Positions 10,836 to 20,921 of a stretch of 64,000 bases of DNA are shown here, piece after piece. Below the pieces are notes generated by a model. It was not told where the DNA came from. It ran no database searches and saw nothing but the letters and a program-made list of their open reading frames with translations. The position numbers were made by a program, and so were the translations under genes. The stretch comes from Calliphora vicina (taxonomy: Eukaryota > Arthropoda > Insecta > Diptera > Calliphoridae), in the NCBI RefSeq assembly GCF_958450345.1, contig NC_088782.1, positions 103,756,358 to 103,820,357 of the forward strand. Reading direction: 5' to 3'. Every line of letters begins with the position of its first letter. Position 1 is the first letter of the stretch.

Positions 10836-11376
10836 TGTTTATAGTATGTACGAACACATGCCTCGTTATTATGTTTAGTGTGTTGTCATCGAGAGTTGAG
10901 TTTGTTGCAACTAAATATTTCAATCAAATGAAGAAGTATTTGTATTTCTTAAATGTGACAGTGTGTGTATGAGTTTCTATTAAGTTTTTTGTCATTCCAG
11001 GCATATTTGTTTGCTATTGTTTGTTTATTTTTTTTTTATTTTCAATTTCATGTCTTCTCGACATGTGCCACAGAGGAGGTTTTATAAATAAAAGAATCAA
11101 CTGTATAGAGAATATTGAAATTGTTCAAGAAATTAAGGAAATTTATGATGCTTAATATTAGAGTTGTATGATAAAGAAACGCAGAAAACAGAAAATTAAT
11201 TTTATAAATTTTTATGAAAAACTTACAGGTTTCAAATTTAGTTATTCCCTTTGAAACATATCGAAATATTGGTTGTTGGGCAAAAAGTATATATATTCTT
11301 ATAAAATTCTTAGACGTTATAGCACGATATGGTCTAGACGAAAGAACCAAGGGTTTTTTTTATATATTTTCTTTAA
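10836..11376. other. Non-coding stretch
   Basis: No recognised element. Overlapping frames on both strands (11048-11350 minus, 11214-11414 plus) are not family-like and contradict each other, so I reject them as genes. Confidence 0.45.
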
Positions 11377-11384
11377 ATATTGTT

Positions 11385-11545
11385 ACGCAATTGCATTCAA
11401 AAATGTTAATGTAAGGGATTTTAACGGCTGGTTTCAATATTCAATACTTCTCAATACATTGGTAATGTAGTTGACAATGGAGACTTCTACTTATAAACAA
11501 TGTTGATAAGTAAGTTTAGTTTGTTTGAGAAGATCATTTCTAAAA
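11385..11545 (-). mobile_element. Partial LTR, same family as 50450-51172
   Basis: It starts TGTTACGCAATTGCA, the complement of the LTR 3' end. It then matches the reversed LTR at 60293 through the TAACGGC, CTTCTACTTAT and CAATGTTGATAA blocks. It fades after about 160 bp. No internal retrotransposon sequence is attached. Confidence 0.6.
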
Positions 11546-11879
11546 ATGTTTGTTCTGGCGCACAGTGGGGTCAATCGTAAAAATGGTAATAAATTTGAAT
11601 CTTCTAAGCGGCTGCTATGATTGCAAAAAGTTTTTTGAACGAATCGTAGAGGTGGACATATGCAGTAAGAGAATGAAATTTGTGACCACCCTGATACAGG
11701 AAATCAGGGTGAGATACAGGATATCAAAGTCAACCAGCTCTGCTTAGGAAAATCTTCTATTGATGATTAAATTTTGAAATTTTTGTTTTCAATCGTTTTT
11801 AAATACTTTTGAACGCGGCTTTTGTTTTTTATAGCTTATATGTCATTTTAAAGTATACATATTTGTCATTTATTCTCAC
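11546..11879. other. Non-coding stretch
   Basis: No recognised element. A 65-codon plus-strand frame at 11550-11747 has no family resemblance. Confidence 0.4.
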
Positions 11880-11882
11880 TTA

Positions 11883-12110
11883 GTCTGCTTTTACACAGGG
11901 CAAGTTTTCTTTCAGCAAGTATGAGTTTATAGGAGAGAGAGGCAAGAAGTCTCTTCAATTCTCTTTTGTTTTCTCATTTTCACTATGGCGTCTATTAGGT
12001 TTTGACATATAAAATTGAACACAGACTTGCTGTGTGTAAACAGAGGAGCAAGTTAAAAAGAGAATCGAAGATACTTGCTTCAAGTAAACTTGCCCTGTGT
12101 TAAAGCAGAC
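11883..12110. mobile_element. 228-bp MITE with TTA target duplication
   Basis: TIRs of about 42 bp: the left end GTCTGCTTTTACACAGGGCA and the inverted right end GTCTGCTTTAACACAGGGCA continue through AGTTT-CTT--AGCAAGTAT. TTA flanks both sides (11880-11882 and 12111-12113). The 3-bp duplication points to a PIF/Harbinger-type transposase acting in trans. It has no coding capacity. Confidence 0.8.
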
Positions 12111-12819
12111 TTAGTTATTGAAGTTATAGGGTAAACAACAACGTTTTTTTTTGCTTGAAAATGTAGAATTTTGTCATATGCTGGAAGTTTTGTTTTAGTT
12201 CTTATTTTGGAAAAATGTGCCGCTGGTGCACACTGATTGTTCACCAAAGCTTATGGTAAATGTGTACCAACGGTTTCAACGAGCGAGAGATGGTTTGTGC
12301 GGTTCAGAAGTTGTGATTTTGACACGGAATAAAAATATATCTCAGACCAGCCAAACAACTTTGAAGACCATGAAGATTGTTGTAAAATTCAACAAAAGCT
12401 TGCAAACTCATTGGGACTAGACTCAAGCAGCAATTTGAAAATATTTGCGAGCAGCTGGATTAGAGATGCTAAACGGGGAATCCCGTTTCCGAAAATCCCG
12501 GGGTCTTCGGTATTTTCTAAATCCCGAAGCCCGGGATTTTTTAATTTTAAATCCCGGGGTTTTCGGGATTTTCCAAATCCCGTTTTTCATAAATAAATAG
12601 GGGAAATTATAATTTTTGTGTGACTTTTTCATTCATTTTGACATTCTACATGCCCGAATATCGCAAAATTCAGCAAAGTTGTTAAGCTCAACTCCTGCTA
12701 CAATATAGTTAATAAAGGAAAACGGTATTTTTGGTTTTCATTGAGTGGGGCTCTAGAAAATCAATTCTTCAACTTTTTTTTGTAAGTTATCTAACAAAAC
12801 TCAATTTAAATCATCTTCA

Positions 12820-13161
12820 AATGATTTTATTGATTTTATCTCAGATGAGGAGCTCGAACAAAATGAAAATATTTCGATTGCTAAAAGGCTAAAAGATATT
12901 ATTAATAAATGTAAAAACCCCAAATAACAATAACGAAACCAAATTATAATGTAGATTTTCAAATTGCAAATGAAATACATCATTTTATTTCTGAAGGAAC
13001 AAGAGGAAAATACTTGCAGATTTGTTATAAGTATTTGCAAACGGGTTTGCCAATGTGAAAGATGTTTTTCGGCAGCAGCATATGTCGAAAACAAAATTCG
13101 TTCCAGAATGGCAGATGAAACCATAGATGCAATAGTATTCTTAAGAAGCTATTTAAAATAA
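12820..13161 (+). pseudogene. hAT transposase C-terminal fragment
   Basis: The last frame ends CERCFSAAAYVENKIRSRM followed by a DETIDAIVFLRSYL-like helix and stop. This is the conserved hAT dimerisation motif (xxCERxFSxAxxxxxKxRxRxxxxxxxxxxFLxxxL). The upstream half (EIHHFISEGTRGKYLQICYK, then QTGLP) is in a different frame, so at least one frameshift sits near 13050. A further acidic piece (FIDFISDEELEQNENISIAK) starts at about 12820. The catalytic DDE residues and the zinc finger are absent, so it is non-functional. Confidence 0.8.
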
Positions 13162-13186
13162 ACACTTTTTTATACTAAAGTACGGG

Positions 13187-13495
13187 TTTTCACCAGTATG
13201 TCGATTTTTTTTCACGAAAAATCGTATAGCAGAAACGCATTCTACGGAAAATTCTAAGAAGAAACCAGAGGTCTAAAATCAAATCCTATCGCATTTCGTC
13301 TTTTATCCAATGATATTTCAGTATATATATTTTTTTTAATAGTTTTTTTATTGGATAAAAGACGAAATGCGCAATCCTATCATTTTGATTTTAGACCTAT
13401 GGTTTCTTGGGGATAATTTCATAGAATTTTGCGTAGATTGCGTTTCTGCTATACGATTTTTTACGTTTTGATCGGCCATACAAATCGACCCGGCC
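13187..13495. mobile_element. Foldback MITE inside the hAT element
   Basis: Inverted arms of about 120 bp share AAAATCGTATAGC, AGAAACGCA, AGGTCTAAAATCA and the very strong central pair GCATTTCGTCTTTTATCCAA / TTGGATAAAAGACGAAATGC. The loop is about 35 A+T-rich bases. Outer ends read GGGTTTTCACC and its weaker partner GGGTCGATTTG. It lies just after the hAT stop codon, so it inserted into the hAT copy. Confidence 0.75.
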
Positions 13496-13894
13496 TAATG
13501 TACATACTTTATTGTTATTTCTTCTTATATAATGTACTCATGCAAGTATTTTATGCTTTTTAGTGTCTAATAAAAATTAATTGCTAAATAAAAAATGTAC
13601 TTTCAATTGTAAAGACATAATAATGTACGATTCTTTCCTTAAATTTTGCGGGATTTTAGATTTCCCGAAAATCCCGAAACCCCGGGTCGGGATTTCGGGA
13701 TTCTTTGCCAAATCCCGAACCCCGGGATTTTTAAAAATCAGTCCCGATTAGCATCTCTAAGCAGGATATATCTAAAAGCTGAGAAATTAGCCGAATTGAA
13801 GCTGAAAGACCTTGAAAGACGAATTTGCATATCTGCAATGATGCTTGAACACTATAAAAGAAAATATGTAAGTCTTGTACCGAATCATTACTGA

Positions 13895-14570
13895 CCCCTC
13901 TCTCTGGGATACGCTTAGTAAAAGATATTTATGATATTTTTAGATATGTACATATTTGATAAATACTAGCTTCAGGGTTGCGAATTTGGTATGCTACATA
14001 CACACAGCCTCAAAAGTGAGTAAACACAAAACATTATAGTCCGACTGAAATCTTTTTTTTCACATCCGAATCTATTATACAAATCAATCTCCAACAAACC
14101 GAAACATTAAAATTTTAATCAAGAATAAATTTTAGGATTTTCATTATCTTAAAAAATCAAATAATTTTTTGTGTATACTCACATTTGAGGCTCACTATAT
14201 ATTCAATTGCATACGAATTATGTATAGCTAATTTTTTTTCGATTAAAAAGTTGAAAAAACTGTCAAGCGGGCACACGGTGGGTTAAGCTAATACGGGTAC
14301 GCTGAATTCAGTGGTTAGCTCGTATTTTTTTAGGTTATCTCGTATTTTCGAAATATTCGGTTATGTATTTCGAAAATGGAGGAGGTTCCTCTATCTCAAA
14401 AACGGTTTAGTTTCTCGAATAAACTGAAAAAACCGAAATTCAGAAGTAATTACCTTTATGTAGGTATAAAACTTTTTTTTAGAAATATAATTTTTTTTTG
14501 GCAAACAAAAAAAAATAAAAACCTTAAAAAATAACCATTTTAAAATGAATTAAACTTTAAATTATTTTAA
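13895..14570. other. Non-coding stretch
   Basis: No gene or recognised element. A locally repetitive segment GCTCGTATTTTTTTAGGTTA / TATCTCGTATTTTCG occurs at 14316-14350. Confidence 0.4.
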
Positions 14571-14574
14571 AGGG

Positions 14575-14800
14575 TCTGCCACTAGAGACTTCCAAACAGG
14601 CCATATTGTTGAAGCTACATCTGTCGAATTAGTTTTCTTTTATTCAATTGGGTTTGCTAAATTACCGTGGAAGGACATAGTTTTCAACAATACGTGTAAA
14701 TGCGATGGCTGGCGGCGTCATCGGTCCATATTACTTTGAGAACGGTATCAATGGCGACCGCTGTAGGTCGCAGAAGACATTTGGCTTTTAAAATATTACG
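14575..14800 (+). pseudogene. mariner-family relic
   Basis: The leader contains GCCATATTGTTGAAGC followed by TACATCTGTC, also present at the 5' ends of the relics at 31616-31970 and 38316-38870. About 110 bp later the frame AMAGGVIGPYYFENGINGDR matches the core of mariner/IS630-type transposases (usually AGGVIGPYFFEN..NGxRY). The whole N-terminal half is missing between leader and core, and the frame decays right after. Confidence 0.65.
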
Positions 14801-16481
14801 TTTAAAACATAAGGCCCCCTTGACCAATCTGAGATAGTCGGAGAATGACTTCCTGTTTTTCCAACTAACTTTAAGAGGTAATTCGACAACAAAAATCAAA
14901 GTTAACCTGTAAAATATTTGCTTTCTAACAAACTCCCTATAATTATCTAAAACATTAATGTATCATTAGTTATTTGCTTACTCTGTGTAATTTTACAAAT
15001 TACACTTATTTTCAATAACAAGACATACTTTTCTCTAACAAGAGTTACTTTTTTTTTGTATCTTGTTTATGTTGACTTCAGTTAGAAGTGTCGCATTGAC
15101 TTCTAAACTAATATCTTACATTAAAAATTTGTCTACATGAACATTAATGCAGCCAGCCACTCATTCACACATGCAATGCTAAACATATTGATACTTCAGC
15201 AACAAAAAAAAAAAAATAAAAAATGCAATAATTTCAAAAAGTTTTTCGAAGAAAACATGTTTTGTACATATTTTATACATTTAAATGACAACAATGTTTC
15301 GAAATTCTTGTACTCAACACACACATGAAATGAAATGTTTGTTCGAATTTGTATTTAAAAGACATGTGAATGTTTTTTGCAAACTTGTATTCGTTGTGAC
15401 AGTTTAACTCCTTGTTGTATGCTACATTATTTTATATATGTATATATTTTTTTCATTATTTGTCTTGTTTGCATTAGTGTTAAAGTTTTACTTATTTTTT
15501 TTTTCATTTCCCTCCCAAACATGCTGGATTTTACATGTGTATACTATCGTGTATACAAGTATTAAACCCGTATCTGTAAAGTGAAGTAAAATATCTAAGA
15601 GTTCAAGTTGTTGTTATTATTGCAAAACCTACAAAACATACATTGGACACATAAATTGTGTCTTTTCCCAGATACTGTTGCAAGAAGTGTCAGAAGCTGG
15701 AGTAGCAAAGATGAAAAAGATGATTTGTCATGTTTGTATTAGTTTAAAACTGTATTTATTGACAAATAGAATATTGAGTGGATGTGAGTGAGTGAGTGTG
15801 TTTATTTGTTTAGCTAGGAAGATGTAAAGGAAAATGTTGCCTCAAATATTGTTGTAGGTTTTATGTGTATTATTTTGAAAATAAATACTTGGATAGATAA
15901 ACGTATATAAATTTACTATTTTGTATGTTTTCTACTTAAGTTGCACTAACGTATATTATTGTTAATGGTATTTACCTATTTAAACGAAAAATTCTCAAGT
16001 TTAGTTTTCAAATATGTACTTCAATCATATTGTCTGCTTTTAAATGTTTTACATAATTTGGTTTAATTTTAACCCCTAATATGTTAATGGGTTAATTTTT
16101 ATAGAAATACTCTCCCCTTTGAAATTTTTAATTTTAAGTTTAACAAATATCTATTTAATAAATTGTATCTTTGACCTTTACCATAAAAAGTTAATGTGAA
16201 TTTTATTGGTGCTTTCAAACTACATTTGAGGTGCCGCAGAACAAATGGTACTTTTTTGATCATTTCAAAATTTTTGAAAATTGTGTTTTATTTATTTCGT
16301 TTCCTTAAAAGGCTGCATGAACCTGGAAATGGTAAAAAGTTTCTTATTTATCAATAGATGCATCTAACTGTCATAAGTCATCACATTAAATGTTAAGGAT
16401 GTTTGATATAAAATCACTTTTATATCGGAAAAAGAACTTTTTGTTAAAAATAAATATTTTGAACCTGACCCAAAAATATTT
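14801..16481. other. Long A+T-rich non-coding stretch
   Basis: I see no gene or diagnosable mobile element. Open frames at 15137-15328 and 15377-15565 are low complexity. Short poly-A and poly-T runs are frequent. Confidence 0.5.
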
Positions 16482-18232
16482 TGTTAAGTTTTTACCTTTT
16501 AAAGGTAAACGGTGCACAGTGGTATGAGAATAAAAAAATAGGGAAATAAATCTGTAACTTCTAAACCCTTACGCCGATTTGAATGAAATTTCACATGCGC
16601 AAAGAGGAAAGATGTTTAGTTTTCCCTAATTTATTTGACACGTAAAAAACATAAGGTAGACATGTTATATATCAATGGATAGAGGATTTTGTCCACTTTT
16701 CAAAAAATTATATATATTTTGACAATTACAAAATTCATGGAATACTTTTTTGAAAAATATGACAAAAAATGCTTTTTATTGAATTTTGCATAGATAAAAA
16801 TTTTTCAAATTGAAATAATATTTTGATTTATGAATCTTTTTTAATAAAATTTCACAGTTATGTAGATTTTTCTATTCAAAATGGAAAAATAGAAAAAATT
16901 TTGAAATTTGGTATCAAGTATCCCGCAATTCCCAAAAAAGTCTTGAAAAATCCCAAAAATAGGATTTTTTCGTTTTTTGGCTACAATATCCATACCAGGG
17001 GCGGTGTTATCGGAACCCTTTACAAAATAATTAAGAAGCTATTGGGTCATCTAAAATAGGTTACTATATTTTGATATCGAGTATGCGATTTGAGAATTTT
17101 TGCCCTAATATTGAATTTCACATAAAAATAGGCATTTTTTTAATGGACCTGATCCCGTTGGTATCAAAAATTATAAATGTTTTTTACATTTAAAATATTT
17201 GGCGTAAAGTTAGCTTTTCAAAAAGTACAAATTCATTATACATCCTCTTAGAAATTTTTTAGATAACTTAAAAAGAATAAAAGTACTTTTTTCCCAAAAA
17301 AAATTGCGAAAAATCGCCTTTTTTAATTTTTTTAAATTCAAATGAATATAACTTTGGACTCAGCCATGATTTTTAAACACTTCTTTCTTTATTTGATATA
17401 CAGATCTATTGTTAATTCTATAAAAGAAAAATGGATAAAATCGGGGAATATTTGGACCCCGGTCACCAAAAAACTGGAGTAGGGTGGGTAAAAATGTTGA
17501 AAATTAAATTTTCAAATGCGAATATCTCCTAAGCTATAAGAGATAATTGATAGCTTTTATGTAGTGCTCGACGAGGAGATTCTAAATGTGCAATTTTTTT
17601 TAACGTAGAAATAGGATCATTTTAAAAATTGAACATACCCGACGTGTCCTACTTTGGGAACCCCTGGTCCCGCTCCTGGTGGGCTCATGAGGTCCAAATT
17701 CAAAATTTAAATTCGACTACACTACCTCTTTGCGCATGTGAAATTTCATTCAAATCGGCGTAAGGGTTTAGAAGTTACAGATTTATTTCCATCTTTTTTT
17801 ATTCTCATACCACTGTGATTGCAAATAAAAGCAGTTTAGTAGTTTAAAATTGTAACAACTCTTTATTTATCTAAATGCACAACAATAGAATAAAATAGTC
17901 ACTCAGTGTTCCCATACACGCTTATAAATTCGCAGAAATACAGACACACTTTATGACGTACAAGCCAGTTGATGTTAACTCTAACAGCGCTTATAATAAA
18001 CTCATTGACGACTGCAACCTCTGCCACTATTTATACACACGCCATCTTTCTACAATGATCCTAACGTACAACTTAAACATTCAGTGTTGCCATAAATTCA
18101 AACAATGCTAAAAACCGCATGCTATCAATAAGTAGAAACTTCTACTGATGGAAATGTTTATAAACACGATGAATGTTGCTGGCAGTTGCTACAGACCGTT
18201 AAATTCAAATCTCTAATGCAAATTCGTAACAA
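16482..18232 (+). mobile_element. Solo LTR split by a Transib-like element
   Basis: The left part (16482-16514) reads TGTTAAGTTTTTACCTTTTA and ends ACGGTG, matching the LTR start at 50450 and 48612. The right part (17818-18232) runs from ATTGCAAATAAAAGCAGTTT to GCAAATTCGTAACA and matches the rest of that LTR, including CTCTGCCACTATTTATA and AATTCGCAGAAATACAGACA. About 45 bp of LTR expected at the junction is missing. Flanks are ATTT and ATAT. No retroviral-type coding region is present. Confidence 0.75.
16515..17817. mobile_element. Transib-like element with TIRs of about 90 bp
   Basis: The left end CACAGTGGTATGAGAATAAA and the inverted right end CACAGTGGTATGAGAATAAA are essentially identical. 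Both continue through GGAAATAAATCTGTAACTTC, TAAACCCTTACGCCGATTTG and ATTTCACATGCGCAAAGAGG. The first seven bases equal the RAG recombination-signal heptamer CACAGTG. Transib transposons are known to have such termini. The interior shows no transposase, so it is non-autonomous. Related copies lie at 1777, 3310, 44898 and 56270. No matching 5-bp flanks are visible because the host LTR is deleted at the junction. Confidence 0.75.
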
Positions 18233-18855
18233 TATAAACAAATTTCACATTGAAAATAAGTATATTAGTTTTGTCGTTTTATATTAGTGTTGTTGGAAAC
18301 AAATAAAAAAGTACGTTTTGTTAAGCACCAAATTTTTTAGAACTCATTTACGTAGTAAAAAATTAAAAAAAAACTCGATTGTTCCTAGAAGATTTCAACT
18401 CAAATATTATAAAAATACCAAAAAAACAATTTGTCAAAAAAGCGAAAAAGTACCTTTTGTACATTATTATCATTTTTGAAAAAATTTCAATATTTGTATA
18501 GCTTTCTAATATACCTTTTACATGAGATTTTAATTTTAATTTTTTTTAACCCATTAGGGTTTTTTCATAAGTGTTTTTTAGTTCTGCCAAAATTATCGAA
18601 ATTATCTGATTTTAATTTGACTATGTTTTTAATATTAAAACAAAATTGAGGATTTTGGTACAGAAATTGATTAAAATTTTTATAAAAACCAATAAATACA
18701 AAGAAAACTTTGAAAACTGAAAGTGGTTTCATTCCGAAAGAATTTTTCGTTTTACTTTTCTGAAGAAGCAAAATACGGAATTAATTTCACTTTCGATCGG
18801 AATGGAATTCGGTGACAGGCCTGTATGTATCACATGTTTCAGATCAATTAACATA
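18233..18855. other. A+T-rich non-coding stretch
   Basis: Nothing recognised; overlapping opposite-strand frames at 18431-18771 are not family-like. Confidence 0.45.
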
Positions 18856-18929
18856 AAGGCTTTTTTTTAAGCCCGATAAAAGTTGAAATTGTAAAAAATA
18901 ACACAAAAAATAAATTTAAATAAAAAAAA

Positions 18930-19465
18930 TTGTTTCTTCGAAATATCAATTTTTGGCATTAACACTTGAAAATTATTCGGGACTGTTCTTGTCGAAGCGC
19001 ATTTTGGACGTTCAACAAAAAAAAAACACTTTATTGAGCATTTTTGGCCGTATGTCATGAATAACACGGACTGCAAAGCGTCAATGGTTGCTGGTTTATC
19101 ACCATAAACTAGTGACTTTAAGTGGACCCACATGAAATAATTGTGAGGTGTCAAATCGCATGATATTAGAGGCCAAATTGACAGGTCCATTTGAAATCAA
19201 GTTATAGCTAAATTTTGATTTCAATATATCGATGGTTGCGATCGCAGTAAGGCACATATCGCTCGGATCAATGTCATCCCTATTTTCAAACAAAAAATCA
19301 TCGATCATGATGCGGTAACGATCTCCATTAACCGTAACGCGAGCTCGGGCTTAATTTTTAAAGAAATAAGGTCCGATGCCATCAGCGTGTTATCGGGTGT
19401 TGATGTAATGGAGTCTGTAGGGTCTCTTGTGGATTGGTCATCGGTGAACACAATATTGCGAAAAA
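18930..19465 (-). pseudogene. Outer mariner transposase, C-terminal half, broken
   Basis: Reading on the minus strand, fragments occur in order: FRNIVFTDD (start of the catalytic core), GIGPYFFKN then stop, ARVTVNGDRYRIMIDDFLFE, ATIDILKSKF, PLISCDLTPHNYFMWVHLKS and LVYGDKPATIDAL. These are the hallmarks of mariner/IS630-type transposases (RYR.MI..F, SCDLTPxDYFLWG, KP.TI..L). At least two frameshifts and several stops are present, and the WFQQDG motif with the second catalytic Asp is deleted between the FLFE and ATID segments. Confidence 0.8.
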
Positions 19466-19473
19466 ACTGTATA

Positions 19474-19893
19474 CAAGGTGGCGCAAAAGTAACCGTTTGG
19501 CCTGCGACGTTTTCGAAGAAAAAAGGTCCGATGACTTCTCCAGCGAAAACAGCGCACCATACAGTGACTTTGAGCGGGTGTAATGGCTCTTCGTGGGTTA
19601 CACGCGGATTTTCAGTGCCCCAGAAGCATAAATTTTGCTTATTTACGTACCCGCTAAGATGAAAATGGGCCTCAACACTCATGATTATTTTTGATGAAAA
19701 ATCACCGATTGATTATTGGTCAAATAAATAGTCAGCAATATTCCGCGTTCTGGGGCAGTGTAGCGTAACATTGTTTATTAACGTGTATTTCGCATGTGTT
19801 TACTACACAAATGTCAAAACAGAACTGACATTAGGGGCCAATCGCAAAATTTATAGCATTTTCTGATAGGAGGATTACTTTTGCGCCACCTTG
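19474..19893 (-). mobile_element. Internally deleted mariner element, 420 bp
   Basis: The ends CAAGGTGGCGCAAAAGTAA (left) and TTACTTTTGCGCCACCTTG (right) are perfect inverted repeats of 19 bp with TA on both sides. On the minus strand a transposase starts MLRYTAPERGILLTIYLTNN and then jumps directly to VEAHFHLSGYVNKQN, GTENPRVTHEEPLHPLKVTV and GPFFFENVAGQ before running into the right terminus. The helix-turn-helix region and everything after the FFEN segment are deleted. It would need a transposase supplied in trans. Confidence 0.85.
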
Positions 19894-20552
19894 TATAAGT
19901 TGCTCGAATCGATTCATATTCAAAGTAAATTTTAGTAATTAGTTAGAGCTTGAATGACAGTTTATTAATGATGATTTGAAAGAGTATTCTGATCATAAAT
20001 AACAAAAAGAGAGCAGTTAAAACTATCGTCAATTATATCGGGCTTAAAAAAACTACCTTTACAATAACGACAGAATTATAATAGTTAAACTAAATTTATA
20101 ATACTAATACTATTTAAAGGCTTCAGGTGAAATTCTTGAAACGGCAGAAAAAGATATTACTGGAACAGGAGCCCTTTGGCATTTTTGAATAGAAAATAAA
20201 TATGGAACTAAATATGGAAAGATTTAACTGACTAAACTAAAGACTTAAGGTAATATTATCTTAATTTTTTACAAATAATTTTATTAGTTGGGGTTAATAT
20301 AGTATTTGTGTTATGATTTTATTATTTTACACTTAAAAATTCTTATGTATTCAGACGTATCAGAACTATAGACCAACCAAAATGCGACAAAAATCGGAAA
20401 AAACAAACCTAAAATACAAAAGTCAATTTGTTGACATGAAACTTACAGTTTGGTCCAATTGAACCAAAGCGGTATGAAACACAATTTGTTCTCTCTATCG
20501 TAACATAAAATCAAAACAATTGCATTTTTACTTTAATCAACGTTTTTTGTGA

Positions 20553-20921
20553 AGTGGTTATTTTACTAAACACCGTGGCGGTTGGAAATTTAAAATAACT
20601 ATGATAAAAATTTTTGTTTCGTATACATTTTTTTGAAATCGAATATTTTTGACTGAATTTTCTGACCAAACAACCGAAATAGCAAAGTAATACTGAATTC
20701 GATGAACAATAAACACTCTGTACGTTTTGTAATGAACGCGTCTAAAAATCTCGTAAAAAAAATGATTTTAACAATATTTTCAAATTAATAATGACGGCAA
20801 AGTTTTGCAATAAATTATAAAGGATGACTTCAAAAAATATAAATGTTTTGCAAAATGGCAATAGATGCCAATAAACTATGTTTTAAAGACTATAGAAAAG
20901 GTGGTTTGTAAAGTGACCACT
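20553..20921. mobile_element. MITE, about 370 bp, second copy inverted at 49185
   Basis: The 22-bp ends AGTGGTTATTTTACTAAACACC and the complement of 20900-20921 agree at about 18 positions. Interior blocks CGAATATTTTTGACTGAATTTTCTGACCA, CAAACAACCGAAATAGCAAAGT and AATTCGATGAA recur in reverse orientation at 49270-49440. No coding capacity. Confidence 0.65.

Larger units (their letters stand above)
12461..13759 (+). mobile_element. hAT-superfamily transposon, decayed
   Basis: The ends TAGAGATGCTAA and TTAGCATCTCTA are inverted, with subterminal regions made of repeated AATCCCG/CGGGATT and CCCGGGATTT motifs on both sides (12475-12590 and 13647-13745). The flanking 8-bp target duplication is AGCTGGAT (12453-12460) versus AGCAGGAT (13760-13767), 7 of 8 identical, the length characteristic of hAT. 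A hAT C-terminal dimerisation domain is encoded inside (12820-13161), and a foldback MITE lies at 13187-13495. Confidence 0.85.
12217..13894 (+). pseudogene. Coding-like sequence interrupted by a hAT insertion
   Basis: On either side of the hAT element at 12461-13759 there is somewhat more G+C-rich, amphipathic-looking reading frame. One frame reads up to the target site through KQQFENICEQLD. Directly after the duplicated target it continues IYLKAEKLAELKLKDLERRI and on to HYKRKY, a coiled-coil-like stretch. Upstream frames are broken by stops and shifts. I do not recognise a family. It may be a dead exon, a processed pseudogene or another transposon relic. The frames are short and this is weak evidence. 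Confidence 0.25.
18856..20059 (-). mobile_element. mariner-family transposon carrying a second mariner
   Basis: Inverted ends AAGGC-TTTTTTTTAAGCCCGATA (left) and AAGGTAGTTTTTTTAAGCCCGATA (right, complement) are flanked by TA at 18854-18855 and 20060-20061, the mariner/Tc1 target. The minus strand encodes pieces of a mariner-like transposase outside the inner element. The segment 19474-19893 is an independent TIR element inserted into it. Confidence 0.75.

Noticed and set aside
19387..19662. 91-codon plus-strand frame
   Set aside because: It is the opposite strand of the mariner transposase fragment, which shows clear family motifs on the minus strand.
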